Source of the DNA: Choanephora cucurbitarum
Taxonomy: Eukaryota > Mucoromycota > Mucoromycetes > Mucorales > Choanephoraceae
DNA: 22,876 nucleotides
Assembly (NCBI GenBank): GCA_025331435.1
Contig: JAIWNI010000217.1
Location: 1 to 22,876 of the forward strand
Direction of reading: 5' to 3'
Of this stretch, positions 1 through 9,736 are shown piece after piece; position 1 is the first letter of the stretch, and each line of letters opens with the position of its first letter. The translations under genes were made by a program, and so were the position numbers. The notes under the pieces are model-generated. The model saw only the letters and a program-made list of their open reading frames with translations, was not told the origin of the DNA and made no database searches.

Positions 1-1
1 T

Positions 2-178
2 CCTGCTAAGAATAGTATGAAGCTTACAAGATGGGCAGCGATGGTGTTGGAATATAATTTTGACATTTGCTTTACCAGGTCTGAAGAAAATTTAGCCGAT
101 CCGTTGTCAAGATTCATTTCCGTTCAAGATTATAAAGAAGCGTTAGATCGTGGTGATAACATAGAAGAGTTAGGATAG
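2..178 (+). CDS. Ty3/gypsy pol, C-terminal end of RT-RNase H (partial, 5' cut by window)
   Basis: Reading from base 2 gives an open frame of 58 codons that ends at TAG 176-178. It contains KLTRWAAMVLEYNFDICF followed by ENLADPLSR. This is the typical end of the RNase H domain in Ty3/gypsy polyproteins, where a W-x4-L-x-Y/F-x-F-x-I strand is followed by N-x-x-AD-x-LSR. RNase H degrades the RNA strand of the RNA-DNA hybrid during reverse transcription. The rest of pol lies outside the window. The frame stops 214 bp before the integrase frame on the same strand, which is in a different phase. The two halves of pol are therefore not continuous here. Identification of the domain end is firm; whether the copy is active is unknown. 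Confidence 0.85.
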   Translation, partial: PAKNSMKLTRWAAMVLEYNFDICFTRSEENLADPLSRFISVQDYKEALDRGDNIEELG

Positions 179-392
179 CATAATTTTTTTTATTTTTTTA
201 ACTTTATTACATTACTTTTTTTTAAGATATATATATATCATTATATTTTGTAACAATAAACCAGGAACGTTTTTCTTTCTCTAATCTTACTGTTAACTTT
301 GGTTTTTATTTTACTTTGACTTTAACTTTATTATTATATACGATTAACTTCCCCTTAAACTGGTTCGATCTTACGGTTTAATTGTATTCACT
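179..392 (+). other. AT-rich gap splitting the gypsy pol frame
   Basis: This stretch lies between the RNase H stop and the integrase ATG. It is T-rich with an (AT)n run near 227-238. It has stops in the integrase phase; the last is TAA at 345-347, after which that phase is open from 348. I looked for a GT...AG intron that would join the two frames and found no convincing acceptor near 393. It may be an insertion, a genuine inter-ORF spacer, or decay. Confidence 0.5.
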
Positions 393-1751
393 ATGGCTCT
401 TACCTTCGCTTGGTTTCTGACTGTCTATTACTTCTTGTTGGATGGTAGTATCCCTAAGGGTGCTGATGCTAAATTGGTGAAAAAGATCAAGTATCAAGCC
501 GATCGTCTATGTGTAGATGGTGATGGTCGTTTGGTAGAGAAGTCGACTGGTCGTGAGGTGCTTCATGAGGGAAATGCTGTGGAGGTGGTCAAACGAGTTC
601 ATCAAGAGGGCCATTTAGGTATTTTGAATACCTTGGACAAGATTACCCGGTTTTACTCGCTCAAAAGGGCTAGAGAAATAGTTACTACAGTGCTTCGTAA
701 TTGTGAAACATGTCAGTTTCGAGCACGTATAAAAGCAACTCGATCCAATCCTGCTGTTTTGGTCAAGACTCCCAAACATCCTTTCTTTGTTATCAGTTGT
801 GATGCCGTAGGTCCTCTCCCCATTACTAGCCGTAAGAATAGATACATTCTTACTGGAATCTGCAATCTAACACGTTTTCCGGTGGCTAAGGCTGTCTCTG
901 ATATTAATGAAGTTACTACTGGAGAGTTTTATTTTTCTGAGGTTATCAAGATCTTTGGTGTACCAAATTACTGTCATACCGATCGTGGCCAGAATTTTAT
1001 CTCGACTTATGTAACCAGCTTCTTGAAACAATTGGGTTGTAAACCAACCATGACTACTAGCTATCGACCCCAATCGAATGGAATGTGTGAACGTTTGAAT
1101 GGCTCGCTTTGTTCGGTATTGGCTAAGTTGGCAAGGGATGATGACAAGTCTGCTGAATGGGATCTTTATCTGGATAGTGCTTTGATGGTCTTAAGATCTA
1201 CCGTTAACTCTAGTACTGGCTTTACGCCTAGTTACCTTCTATTTGGATATGAGATGAAGACTCCTGCTGTTTGGGTTGCTCCCAGATTGGATTATGTTAT
1301 TGGTGAAGAAGAAGAAGCTTTGGGTGAACGTATCGCCTTGATAAAGGATAAGTTGGAAGGTGTACGTGAAGAAGCGAGAAACAAGTCTGACGAACGCAAG
1401 AAGTTGAATAAGAAGCGGTATGACAACAAGGTGGTGTTTCGTAGATTGTTTGAAGTTGGTGAAAGGGTGTTGCTGAAGATGGACGTTATGGATAACAAGT
1501 TTGCGGATCGTTGGGAAGGTCCATATTCTGTCTTGTCGGTGAATGCTACTTCTGGGACTTATTACCTAACTGGTAGAAATAGTCTTCGGTTAAAGCATCC
1601 TGTGAATGGTGATCGTCTTAAGCCATATACAAGTGTTGATACTAGTCGGTTGGTTCCTGACGTGTTGGTCTCTGAAGCAAGCAAGCAGTTTCAACGTTGG
1701 GTAGAAGCGAGAAAAGGTGTTTCTCAGGTGAACACGGTGTGCCTCTGTTGA
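393..1751 (+). CDS. Ty3/gypsy-type retrotransposon integrase
   Basis: A 452-residue protein that inserts the element's cDNA into host chromosomes. An N-terminal HHCC zinc finger (about residues 69-109) runs from VHQEGHLG to NCETCQFR. The catalytic core (about 125-240) has the first Asp in SCDAVGPLP, the second in HTDRGQNF and the Glu in GMCERLN. Exactly 35 residues separate the second Asp from the Glu, the classic DD35E spacing. The C-terminal part has a GPY/F-type module (RWEGPYSVL, about 370), followed by LKHPVNGDRLKPY. There is no chromodomain. The start is the first ATG after the in-frame stop at 345. The first 60 residues (for example DGSIPKGADAKLVKK) look like the normal RNase H-integrase linker, so the ATG may simply sit inside a once-continuous polyprotein. 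The frame is intact, without internal stops. Confidence 0.95.
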   Translation: MALTFAWFLTVYYFLLDGSIPKGADAKLVKKIKYQADRLCVDGDGRLVEKSTGREVLHEGNAVEVVKRVHQEGHLGILNTLDKITRFYSLKRAREIVTTVLRNCETCQFRARIKATRSNPAVLVKTPKHPFFVISCDAVGPLPITSRKNRYILTGICNLTRFPVAKAVSDINEVTTGEFYFSEVIKIFGVPNYCHTDRGQNFISTYVTSFLKQLGCKPTMTTSYRPQSNGMCERLNGSLCSVLAKLARDDDKSAEWDLYLDSALMVLRSTVNSSTGFTPSYLLFGYEMKTPAVWVAPRLDYVIGEEEEALGERIALIKDKLEGVREEARNKSDERKKLNKKRYDNKVVFRRLFEVGERVLLKMDVMDNKFADRWEGPYSVLSVNATSGTYYLTGRNSLRLKHPVNGDRLKPYTSVDTSRLVPDVLVSEASKQFQRWVEARKGVSQVNTVCLC

Positions 1752-2129
1752 AATTATTTTTTTCTATAGAGTGCGTCAAGCTTGCGGGGCGGAACGTGAC
1801 GTATGTCTGTTTTGTTTGTGTTGCTTTTTGGCACTCTCTAGCGGTTATGAAGGTCATGGTGTTTATGATGTGGTGAAGTAGTTCTCTTGTTCTTGTGTGT
1901 TGAAGTGATGTGGGTGAGTAGTTGACTCAGGTACAAGTCTGGTTTGTGTTACTCGGATATTGAATGAGTAATAGCTGGCAACAGTTGTGACCCAAGTCAA
2001 TGCTCTCAAGTTAAAGGTGCCAAGTTCAAGTCTATTACTGCTACATGTTGATACCTATACTGTTATAGCATTGTTATGTTCCCTCTTCTTTCTTGTTCTT
2101 ATTTTTTTTCTATATTTTATTTGGTTAAT
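1752..2129 (+). other. Post-integrase region, possible 3' UTR/LTR of the gypsy element
   Basis: This is where the 3' LTR should lie, but no second LTR is in the window for comparison, so its borders cannot be set. A G-rich stretch (1776-1791, GCTTGCGGGGCGGAAC) could be a polypurine-like tract. Between about 1960 and 2045 there is a short inverted repeat (AGTAATAG/CTATTACT) around several CAAGT direct repeats. No gene is seen. Confidence 0.3.
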
Positions 2130-2434
2130 TGAAAGAGTTTGGCCGGCAAAAAGTCAAAATTTCAAATGCCTTGAAACTAAACACACAGATACGGGAAACA
2201 AATTGACGACGATTGGCCTTACTCTCGAGTCTCTGGGACTGCTGGAAGTCGAGAAAAATAAATTTTTATTTTGCAGTTCACGATACGTTTAGCCAACAAT
2301 TTCTAAGACTTTTTCAGTCTTCTTGGCTTGTTGGTTTAGGCTTTGCCTTTATACAAAGAAGGTTGCAGGTTCGAATCCTGCTCCGTCCTTTTTTTCTCAG
2401 TGTATACACTTCATTTTGCGAATTTTTGAAGCAT
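2130..2434 (+). repeat. ~305-bp inverted repeat, left copy, with tRNA-like Pol III end
   Basis: This segment recurs in reverse orientation at 4239-4544 with only a handful of mismatches over about 305 bp (roughly 96% by eye). Shared borders run from TGAAAGAGTTTGGCCGGC to GCGAATTTTTGAAGCAT. The first ~185 bp are unlike anything I recognise. The last part holds a tRNA-like segment with A and B boxes and a T-run. It could be one arm of a 2.4-kb element with long terminal inverted repeats, or one of two independently inserted SINE-like copies. I see no clear target-site duplication in either reading. Confidence 0.75.
2317..2395 (+). ncRNA. tRNA-like Pol III unit (degenerate tRNA / SINE head)
   Basis: An A-box-like TGGCTTGTTGG (2324-2334) lies 33 bp before GGTTCGAATCC (2368-2378), a perfect match to the B-box consensus GGTTCGANTCC. 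A seven-T run (2389-2395) follows as a Pol III terminator. A T-arm can be folded (GCAGG/CCTGC around TTCGAAT), and a D-arm is possible (GCTT/AGGC). A working tRNA is unlikely. The 3' acceptor strand TCCGTCC has no complementary 5' strand, and in the normal tRNA register the anticodon stem does not pair. Just upstream, AAGAC/GTCTT nested in AGCCAACAA/TTGTTGG forms a further hairpin. The body of the repeat lies upstream of the tRNA part, opposite to ordinary tRNA-derived SINEs. Confidence 0.45.
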
Positions 2435-4238
2435 TTTTTGTTCAAATCTTGCTTTGGAGCAACACTAACGCTTAGTCTATTTTTAAAAGTTTACCTGATA
2501 TGCAATGCTTTCAAACGGTTGCCAACTTTGTACCTGCTCAATATTAAACTCACAATTGGGTATGTTGAGTTGCACGTCAGATGAAATGACGATAGATTGA
2601 TATAAAAGGTAAGCAATAATACAATAAGAACTTGACTATTCCGGATAGACTATATAATTTTTTACTGTGGCTACATTTGTTTAGATAGTCTATTAAATGA
2701 ATGGCTTTAATCTACGTTGTTTAAAATTGTGCATAAATATAATGACTTCATATAATACTTCAACACGATTATTCACATTTTAACACGTTCACATGAACTT
2801 ACCTATGATGCTACCAATACAGACTACATGATATGCAGGACTTTTGATACTCATACCCTAAGAAATCATGTCATCCAATAGCTTTGTAACGAATTCAACA
2901 TAATACTGAATTAAAAGATATAAGATATTCAAATGAAAATATTCGAGATTACATTAGTGATTGTACCATCTGAAAGTATGCTTTTATAAAAATTGATAAC
3001 AAAATCTCTATATCAGTGCAATTAAATACATTAAAAATACATACATGATTATAGACCGATACTCACTTCAGCGTTTTTTAATAAATGAAATAAACTTCCC
3101 TCAGTTTTACATGCGTACAAAATTAAGATAAAATGGGTATAAAATCCTGATTCATGAAATGTATATCCTTTTCTCGAATTTTTGTAGAATTTTTTGTCAT
3201 CTACTTAATTAATTTATGTCCTTACACAAGCATATTTTGAGTTCAACAATTTCGTATTCAGGAGTTCACTTGTTATAATCAATTTTGTATCTATCTAATA
3301 ATTCATCACAGTATAACATAGAAACTGTTTTTACTATGCACTGTTCCCCCAAATTATCCTCCTTCTTTACAATGAACTTCTAAGTTCCTTTCGCTTCCTT
3401 TAAGTTGACATATGGACTTTATGATTACTGACTAACTCACTATTGATTTTATTTACGCCTTTATCAAGAACAAATCATCTAAACCCGTTTCCGTCACTCC
3501 TGTAGCCTTTTTACTCAGTTGTATTGGATTGATTCTTCAACACTGACTACTGCAAAAACCTATCAATTGATGCTGTTACGCACAAGAATTTTCCACTACT
3601 CAATTATTTTCTAACTTCTTTTCGCTACTTTAAATACAACTCTGTACTTCTTAATCAGTACTCCAATCATTTAACAGCTCCTCTTGATCTTTTATCACAC
3701 AACGAATTATTAGAACCCTTCTCTAACTTTCCATTCATAATGATTGAAACTTTTGAACGTGTATTAATAATCCATTACATGTTGACTCATTAACTTGACT
3801 GTTTGAGTTATTAGTTTAAAAGTTCAACATGACTTCTTTTAGAATAGTTTATAAACTCTTGAACATTTCTTAATCAATAAACTTAACTATCATTTAACTA
3901 CCGTTTAACTATATCTAAACTATTATTTACCTTACTTTACTTTATACTTGGTTGTAGTTTAACATATATCCACCACCTAAATCCTCTTATTGATTATTAG
4001 TTCCCTTGATAATTGTTATAGATCATTGTATTCTTTTATTGATCTCTTCTCTACTTTATTCTTTCTATCTTATCTTACTTTACGGTTCGTTACCTAAACA
4101 ACGTGATGCTCATTACATGTAACCTTGCTGCCTGACTGCTCCGTTATATCTCTTTGATTCTCTTTTACAAGTTACTACAAAAAGTATCCTTTGCCCTGTA
4201 ACAGTGCGCAATATTGATCCAAGTAAACAAATATATAT
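2435..4238. other. 1.8-kb AT-rich interior between the inverted repeats, no gene seen
   Basis: No open frame here has recognisable domains or coding character. The first half is AT-rich without strand bias. From about 3340 to 4160 the + strand is pyrimidine-rich. If the flanking repeats are terminal inverted repeats, this would be the interior of a non-autonomous element. That is inference only. Confidence 0.4.
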
Positions 4239-4544
4239 ATGCTTCAAAAATTCGCAATATGATGTGTATACACTGAGAAAAAAAAGGACGGAGCAGGATT
4301 CGAACCTGCAACCTTATTTGTGTAAAGGCAAAGCCTAAACCAACAAGCCAAGAAGACTGAAAAAGTCTTAAAAATTGTTGGCTAAACCTATCGTGAACTG
4401 CAAAATAAAAATTTATTTTTCTCGACTTCCAGCAGTCCCAGAGACTCGAAAGTAAGGTCAATCGTCGTCAATTTGTTTCCCGTATCTGTGTGTTTAGTTT
4501 CAAGGCATTTGAAATTTTGACTTTTTGCCGGCCAAACTCTTTCA
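4239..4544 (-). repeat. ~306-bp inverted repeat, right copy, with tRNA-like Pol III end
   Basis: This is the reverse complement of 2130-2434 with few substitutions. Differences include TTTACACAAATA here against TTTATACAAAGA in the left copy, and eight instead of seven T in the terminator. The A box, B box and T-run are all preserved. Flanks outside the shared segment differ between copies. The Pol III-like segments of the two copies point toward each other across the 1.8-kb interior. Confidence 0.75.
4278..4357 (-). ncRNA. tRNA-like Pol III unit, second copy
   Basis: On the minus strand the A-box-like TGGCTTGTTGG (4350-4340), the B box GGTTCGAATCC (4306-4296) and a T8 run (4285-4278) are unchanged from the left copy. 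The stretch between the boxes has diverged at three positions. Conservation of the promoter boxes is suggestive of function, but two copies are too few to prove selection. Confidence 0.45.
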
Positions 4545-4884
4545 CTGATCCAGTATTACTGATACAAGGAATTCAATGTATGAACCATGAAGTACCCCAA
4601 AATGAATGCATGAATTCAAAGACCTGTCCATATAAAGTATATTCGGGATCTACATTTAATGAAATAAAGAGCTCTAATTTGCCTGTAACCACCATTTGTA
4701 TTAATATATATTCTGATGACGTGAGCCTTTAAAGAGATTTTATTTGTTCCCTGAGGCTTAATCAGTACGCTCTAATCACAAATTTGCATCGAAAACTTAC
4801 TCAATCATCTTCACTATGCTGTCAGAAAGTACAAGCTGTGAGCATTCTGAATAAACGGCCGTTTGGTGTAACCATTTAAGCCTT

Positions 4885-4923
4885 CGCAAAATATATTTGC
4901 GAGCGCAAACGTCTTTCGTTTGC
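4885..4923. repeat. Two adjacent short perfect hairpins
   Basis: CGCAAA-ATATA-TTTGCG (4885-4901) is followed within four bases by GCAAACG-TCTTT-CGTTTGC (4905-4923). Both have perfect arms and 5-nt loops. The arms share the GCAAA core, so the pair may have arisen by duplication. Confidence 0.8.
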
Positions 4924-4985
4924 CTTCGTTTAAAAAACCGTTAGTGTTTTGTCGGACTTTCACTGCTATTACTTCGCAAAAAAAT

Positions 4986-5010
4986 CGTATGGGATTGCAA
5001 ATCCCATACG
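4986..5010. repeat. Perfect 11-bp palindrome with 3-nt loop
   Basis: Arms CGTATGGGATT and AATCCCATACG flank GCA. It lies about 60 bp after the hairpin pair at 4885-4923. No T-run follows, so it is not a typical terminator. Confidence 0.85.
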
Positions 5011-5148
5011 CCGCGGTGATATTTGTGACTTTGTGCATTTTGAGATTTGAGTAGTTTTAAATGGATAACAAAAAGTTTATTAGAGTAGTATTCAAGAAAG
5101 ACGATAATAGATTTTTTGACTGTCCGAGCTAAAATCTTGTGCTACTCT

Positions 5149-5391
5149 ATGTACATCAGGAAAAAGTTGTGGGCACACCTGAAACTCTGATGTATAGTTA
5201 AGCCAATTATTTTGAAATTTTGGTTTTCCCACAACTTTTTGTAATGTGTGAACATTCAATCTGGTGTCTATACGATTGATTTTGAACCATTTTCCTTTTC
5301 GATCTATGTATAGGAGTCATTAATAAACCTGCTGATATTTCAGGTGTAGTTGTAGTGACGAATAAGCTTTACGTATTTTATAGTCTTTTAT
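5149..5391 (+). repeat. Dispersed foldback repeat A, copy 1
   Basis: It aligns with 9197-9435 in the same orientation over its whole length, about 85% identical by eye, from ATGTACATCAG to GTCTTTTAT. The left quarter forms a foldback: an arm at 5153-5173 pairs imperfectly with 5228-5247 around AAAAAGTTGTGGG/CCCACAACTTTTT. The 3' two thirds contain shared blocks such as GTGTGAACATTCAATCTGGTG and AATAAACCTGCT. No coding frame is conserved between copies. It may be a MITE-like or other non-autonomous element. Confidence 0.8.
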
Positions 5392-8300
5392 CACCACAGC
5401 GCGGGGGATTGTGTCTTTGCACCAAACAGAGTATTACCTACAGTGGGATTGTGCAAAAACTCAGTAGACAAATAAAGAATTGAGGATTTTCAATAAAATT
5501 GTATATTCAGGTGCTTGTTTTTATTGTTGCATTCAACTCAGAACTGTTCAAAGTGGCTATATGCTGACTATGGTAGATTCTTGAGATGCTGAATTTTTTA
5601 GCTGTTTAACAGTGCAATTTTGTTAGTAAGGAAATGGTAAGAAAATCGTCAAGTTTTGTTTTTTTGATGTCTTAACAAAAAGAAGAGAGTGGTGAGAAAA
5701 AAAGATAGTTCGTGGAAAAAAAGTGGTTCTAAAAAGGATGAGAGTAAGGAATCTCTTTATGCTTGAAAAGGTTTAGATTTTAGGGATAGACATAATTGTC
5801 AGATTGATCGAGATAGTGAGATATCACGAGCCAATCATAAACAACTTGTCCTGATTGTATTATTACAGATTCAAAGGTCTTAATTAAAGACGATTACTTG
5901 GTTATTAAACGATGTGACTAATAAATGCAAACTGGTCTTCATTCGCTTAACTATCACACACAATGATAAAAACCAAACAAACAATAGTATCTCAATTGTA
6001 TGTATCGCTTTCATAATTTAGTTTATTTTTGACAAGTTTCGTTTTATGCTATTACATTCACGTCCATAAGCAAGCAACGAAAATAGTCTGACTATCCATT
6101 CCATTACTTGAAACAAAAGAAGATGTAACTCATGATCAAGGGGTAAACAATTTAGAATACGACTATGTTGATTTTCATACAATAGTAAAATATAACAGGC
6201 ACTTACGTTGTTCGTTTTGTTTAAACAAGACGAGTCCATCGTATCGTAAATCATGCAATTCGAAAGTTGTGCTGTTTTCCTGATTCACTAGTATGTCACA
6301 TATACTATTGTTATTGGCATTTGTCAAGTGTAAATATTGTGATCATCAATGCTTGAAGCTTCTGGGGCTACCATGTTTAATTTGGATTGCATAATTAAGT
6401 TGGTAGAGTCCATCACTTTTTCTGCGTACAACTTGAAGCATATTCGATTCTATAGTGTTTGATAGCGAGGTTGTTCTTCTGTCAATTTCGAAAATAAAAA
6501 GCTGAGACTGTCTAAGTAATAATCATCTAGAAGTCTGTGTCAGTCCTAGGTTCAGTAAGGTAAGCGGTACGAAACTACCTTATATACTAAAGTGGTGATG
6601 AATTGAGACAACTACATGAGTACTGGTAAAGTGATTGACTATTGGTAGTTCTTCATTAGCTATTGCATGACAGGCAGACAGTTCCTACAAAAGATAAAGA
6701 AGATGACTTTAGCATACTTTTATAGGGTCAAGATTACGATTAAGAACACGAACCAGTCTAGTTTGTTGAGCATCATAAATATATTGTCCATCAACAAAAA
6801 TATTAAAGGTATAAAAGTAAGAACAGTAGTAAGAAAATAAAAAAGTTGTTAAAAAGAGAAAAGTTTTATAGAAAAGAAGAAAAGAGAAAAAATTAGTTTT
6901 CATGAAAAATAGAAAGATATTATATATGAAACGTAGTTTTTTAACCCCAATTTGGGTGGTCCTCTATTTTAATCGACTTGTAGTTATTGATTTCCTTATA
7001 TGGAAGTCAATATATCTCATTCAAACCAGTCGTTGTTTGTCCTACGCATTTTATATTTTGTATCATCTCTTGCATTTCTTATGCTTTCTTTAAATATCAT
7101 TGTTAGATAGGATTTATGAAAGGACATCTTTAAAAAGCATCCCTCCTTTCTTCCTTTCTCTTAGAAACCCATTACGACACCGTTCATGGACAACCAAAAC
7201 ATTCGCTATTTCTGATGATATTTGCTGAAAGTTAAGTTGGTGATTGACCAAAATTTGTTCTCATCTGTAATCAATTGTGACAAAATGACGATGAGCCCTT
7301 TTAATATTCTCATGCTTTTCTTCATTTTCGATAGCTTTTCCTCTTTTTCAAAACAAAAATGCTATACTACGTTGTCAACTAGAATGAAGTCTGCTTCTGC
7401 TTTGATAAAACTACCGTTTTTTTTGCTCGTCTCTAATCTGCTTATCGAATGATCCTTTTCTTGGCTAAATTGATTGCATATTGTATGGAATTGGTTATTT
7501 AGACCTCATTCAAAGACGTTTGAAAGCTCTGAGTCTATCTCGATTACAGACAGTTCATACTGCGAGCAACCTCGTTCAACCTCAACTGTTATCTAAACAT
7601 TCTATATCCATCATCTTTTACTGTAGTACATCTTTGGCTCTTACAATCAATCTTGGGATACACCTGCTAACGTTAGTTAACATCAAAATCTAGTTTCCAG
7701 GCCCTTATCCTAACTGCAAAAGGCTGTCTTCATCCACAAAAGCATGTCTTTCTAAATGATGATGACTGTTTAGGCCAACTAAACAACTGTGAGTGTCTTT
7801 ACATAACTTTGTTACGAATTATCTTTCTTTCAACTTGAGTTAACATAAATCAATCAACATCCTTTTCTCTCTTCATTTTAGTTTACTTGCCCACTATTGC
7901 TTATTTCTTCTAAGCTCTGCTCTGCCTTTTACTCCTTTTTGCCATTCCTTGTCAAGATTTCTTGTGGTTGCACGTTTGAGAAGCCCATTTTGTTGTACAA
8001 GACTCATACTTGCTTTCTCCAAGTTGGGTATGCCACTGGTCTTGACATCACGTATGTTGCTTCACAATCTTGAACCAAGTGAACCGCTTAAGCGCCCTAA
8101 CAAGTGTAACCTTCATGTTTTATATCGGCAAAGCTGTGTAATTATTTTTTTTAACTTCTACCTTCGGAATAGCAACCCAAGTTCTTCTTTCTGCCTAACT
8201 TGACTTCAAGTGTTCAAGATTCTTAACATTGTCAACCGATGCATCTCCCATTGGGCACATCATGATGATCTTAAGTACTGTATGATGTCAACATTCCAGA

Positions 8301-9196
8301 ATCTTGAGGTTCGAAACTTACTGGGCTTGACTAAAGTGGTTTATTTTGCTTCAAGTTATTTGGAAGAAAGTAGCAAAATTATTTCCGCATTCACGCGTGA
8401 CCCTTTTTTTTTTCTACAGAAGCCTTTATTCAATTTGCTTGGCTGGTCCATCGCTTACACTCTTATGGTCTATTTTTCTTGCGCTTTCTACTGCTGCTTT
8501 TGGGATGGCTCACAACTCTCGCTATAGTTAGGTATAACGAAAAAAGATGAAACGTCTACCATCACTAATTCAACCCACTCCATATAGGAAGAGAATCAAT
8601 CTCAGCTTAAGCTTATCAAAATGTAAGCCCATCTTTTTCTTGGATTACAATAATTGACCAAAGTACTTTTTATTTGTTTTTAGACAACTCGAATAAATTA
8701 CTATTTAATTCCACGGTTTTATGCGGATATGCTTTTCTGATGGCAAGCACCCAACTAAGTCTCCTCTCTTCCCCCGGGTAAACTTGATCCAACCTATAGA
8801 GCGGATTAGATTGGAAGCAAGGCTTATACTGGAAACAAAGCTAATGAGGTGTCCATATATAGTAGCCTAAAGGATCTACAATTTATACAAAAAATAAAGC
8901 TTTTCTATTTGCTTAAATTAACAAATCAGAATACATTATATCAGACCTAAAGCAGTATGACATATACCATATATGACCTGAGTCCCTTGGATCTCGATAT
9001 GGATAATTAAAACCTGCTAAGTCGGAATCACTTGATTACTAAAAACTGATTTGCTCGTCTATACCTTAATCATAATTGTTACTGGAAAGAAAACAATTTA
9101 ACCGAAGATATCAAGCATTATGATTTGCTTGATTGTTTTTCTCATCTGTTAATTCAACTGTTCAGTGCCACTACACCGCGGCTCAAAGGCAAATGT
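5392..9196. other. 3.8 kb without a recognisable gene
   Basis: Open frames here (for example 7949-8203, 8210-8527 and 6018-6254) are 60-105 codons long. They are low in complexity or rich in F/L/S/C, and none has a domain, partner exon or start context I can support. Composition is blocky: purine-rich on + near 5620-5830 and 6550-6910, then pyrimidine-rich from about 6910 to 8560. I found no tRNA or rRNA in it. Confidence 0.5.
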
Positions 9197-9435
9197 ATGT
9201 ACATCAGAAAAAGTTGTGGGCACATCTGAAACCCTGATGTATGGTCAAGCCAATTATTTTGAAATTCTGGTGTACTCACAACTTTTTCTGATGTGTGAAC
9301 ATTCAATCTGGTGTATATACATTCGATTTTTGTCATCTTTTTTTTGACCTATGTATAGGAGCCACTAATAAACCTGCTAATATTTCAAGTGGAGTTGTAG
9401 TGACAAGTGAGCTTTACGTATTATATGGTCTTTTA
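9197..9435 (+). repeat. Dispersed foldback repeat A, copy 2
   Basis: Second copy of the repeat at 5149-5391. Here the foldback is perfect: ACATCAGAAAAAGTTGTG (9201-9218) pairs with CACAACTTTTTCTGATGT (9277-9294), 18 of 18 bases with a 58-bp loop. The end of A meets the start of repeat B at 9435. A and B each also occur alone in this window. Confidence 0.85.
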
Positions 9436-9736
9436 TTGAACAAGTTTCTTAAAGCCTTTCTAGAAGGATGACGTACTTATTCCATTCAATGCCCATATTG
9501 AGCTTCTTTAATCATGGCATGATTAATATTATAGGTATGCTTATTGGATGAATAGGGTCGAATTGGATTCTTTTATTATATAAAAATCGAGATCCTTTTT
9601 TATGCTACATATAGGTACTTCTTTATCGTCTTTTGCATCTCAGTCTTTAGCTTGACCATTAGAAGAAAGTAGGCTGGATAGTGAGATATCAATTCAAGGA
9701 ACAAAGTAGCAAAGAAGAAGAACCATCAGAAGCAAG
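9435..9736 (+). repeat. Dispersed repeat B, copy 1
   Basis: About 300 bp that recurs in the same orientation at 17288-17587, roughly 80% identical by eye. Shared blocks include ATTGAACAAGTTTCTTA at the left end, CAATGCCCATATTGAGCTTC, CTACATATAGGTACTTCTT and TAGTGAGATATCAA. No open frame is shared. The two B copies lie either side of the transposase and unknown genes in direct orientation. They are not themselves obvious LTRs, since they lack TG...CA ends. Confidence 0.8.

Larger units (their letters stand above)
4545..5148. other. Non-coding stretch with a hairpin cluster
   Basis: No convincing gene. Short open frames (for example one of 74 codons on the minus strand, 4814-5038) run through the hairpins described separately and have no domain. 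The stretch 4850-5040 is less AT-rich than its surroundings and contains the three hairpins. Confidence 0.5.

Noticed and set aside
227..238. (AT)n run as a regulatory element
   Set aside because: A six-unit AT microsatellite in AT-rich DNA carries no specific signal.
1752..2129. A defined 3' LTR
   Set aside because: No second copy is present in the window and no convincing TG...CA borders could be fixed.
2317..2395. A functional tRNA gene
   Set aside because: B box and T-arm are excellent, but the 5' acceptor strand does not pair with TCCGTCC and the anticodon stem fails in the normal register.
4885..5010. CRISPR array
   Set aside because: The repeats are self-complementary hairpins of different sequence, not identical direct repeats with spacers, and the DNA is eukaryotic.
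4814..5038. 74-codon minus-strand frame as a gene
   Set aside because: It runs through three perfect hairpins, has no domain and no supporting neighbour exon.
7949..8527. Two adjacent + strand frames as a membrane protein gene
   Set aside because: The hydrophobic residues follow from T/C-rich DNA; there is no domain, no splice logic linking them and no start context.
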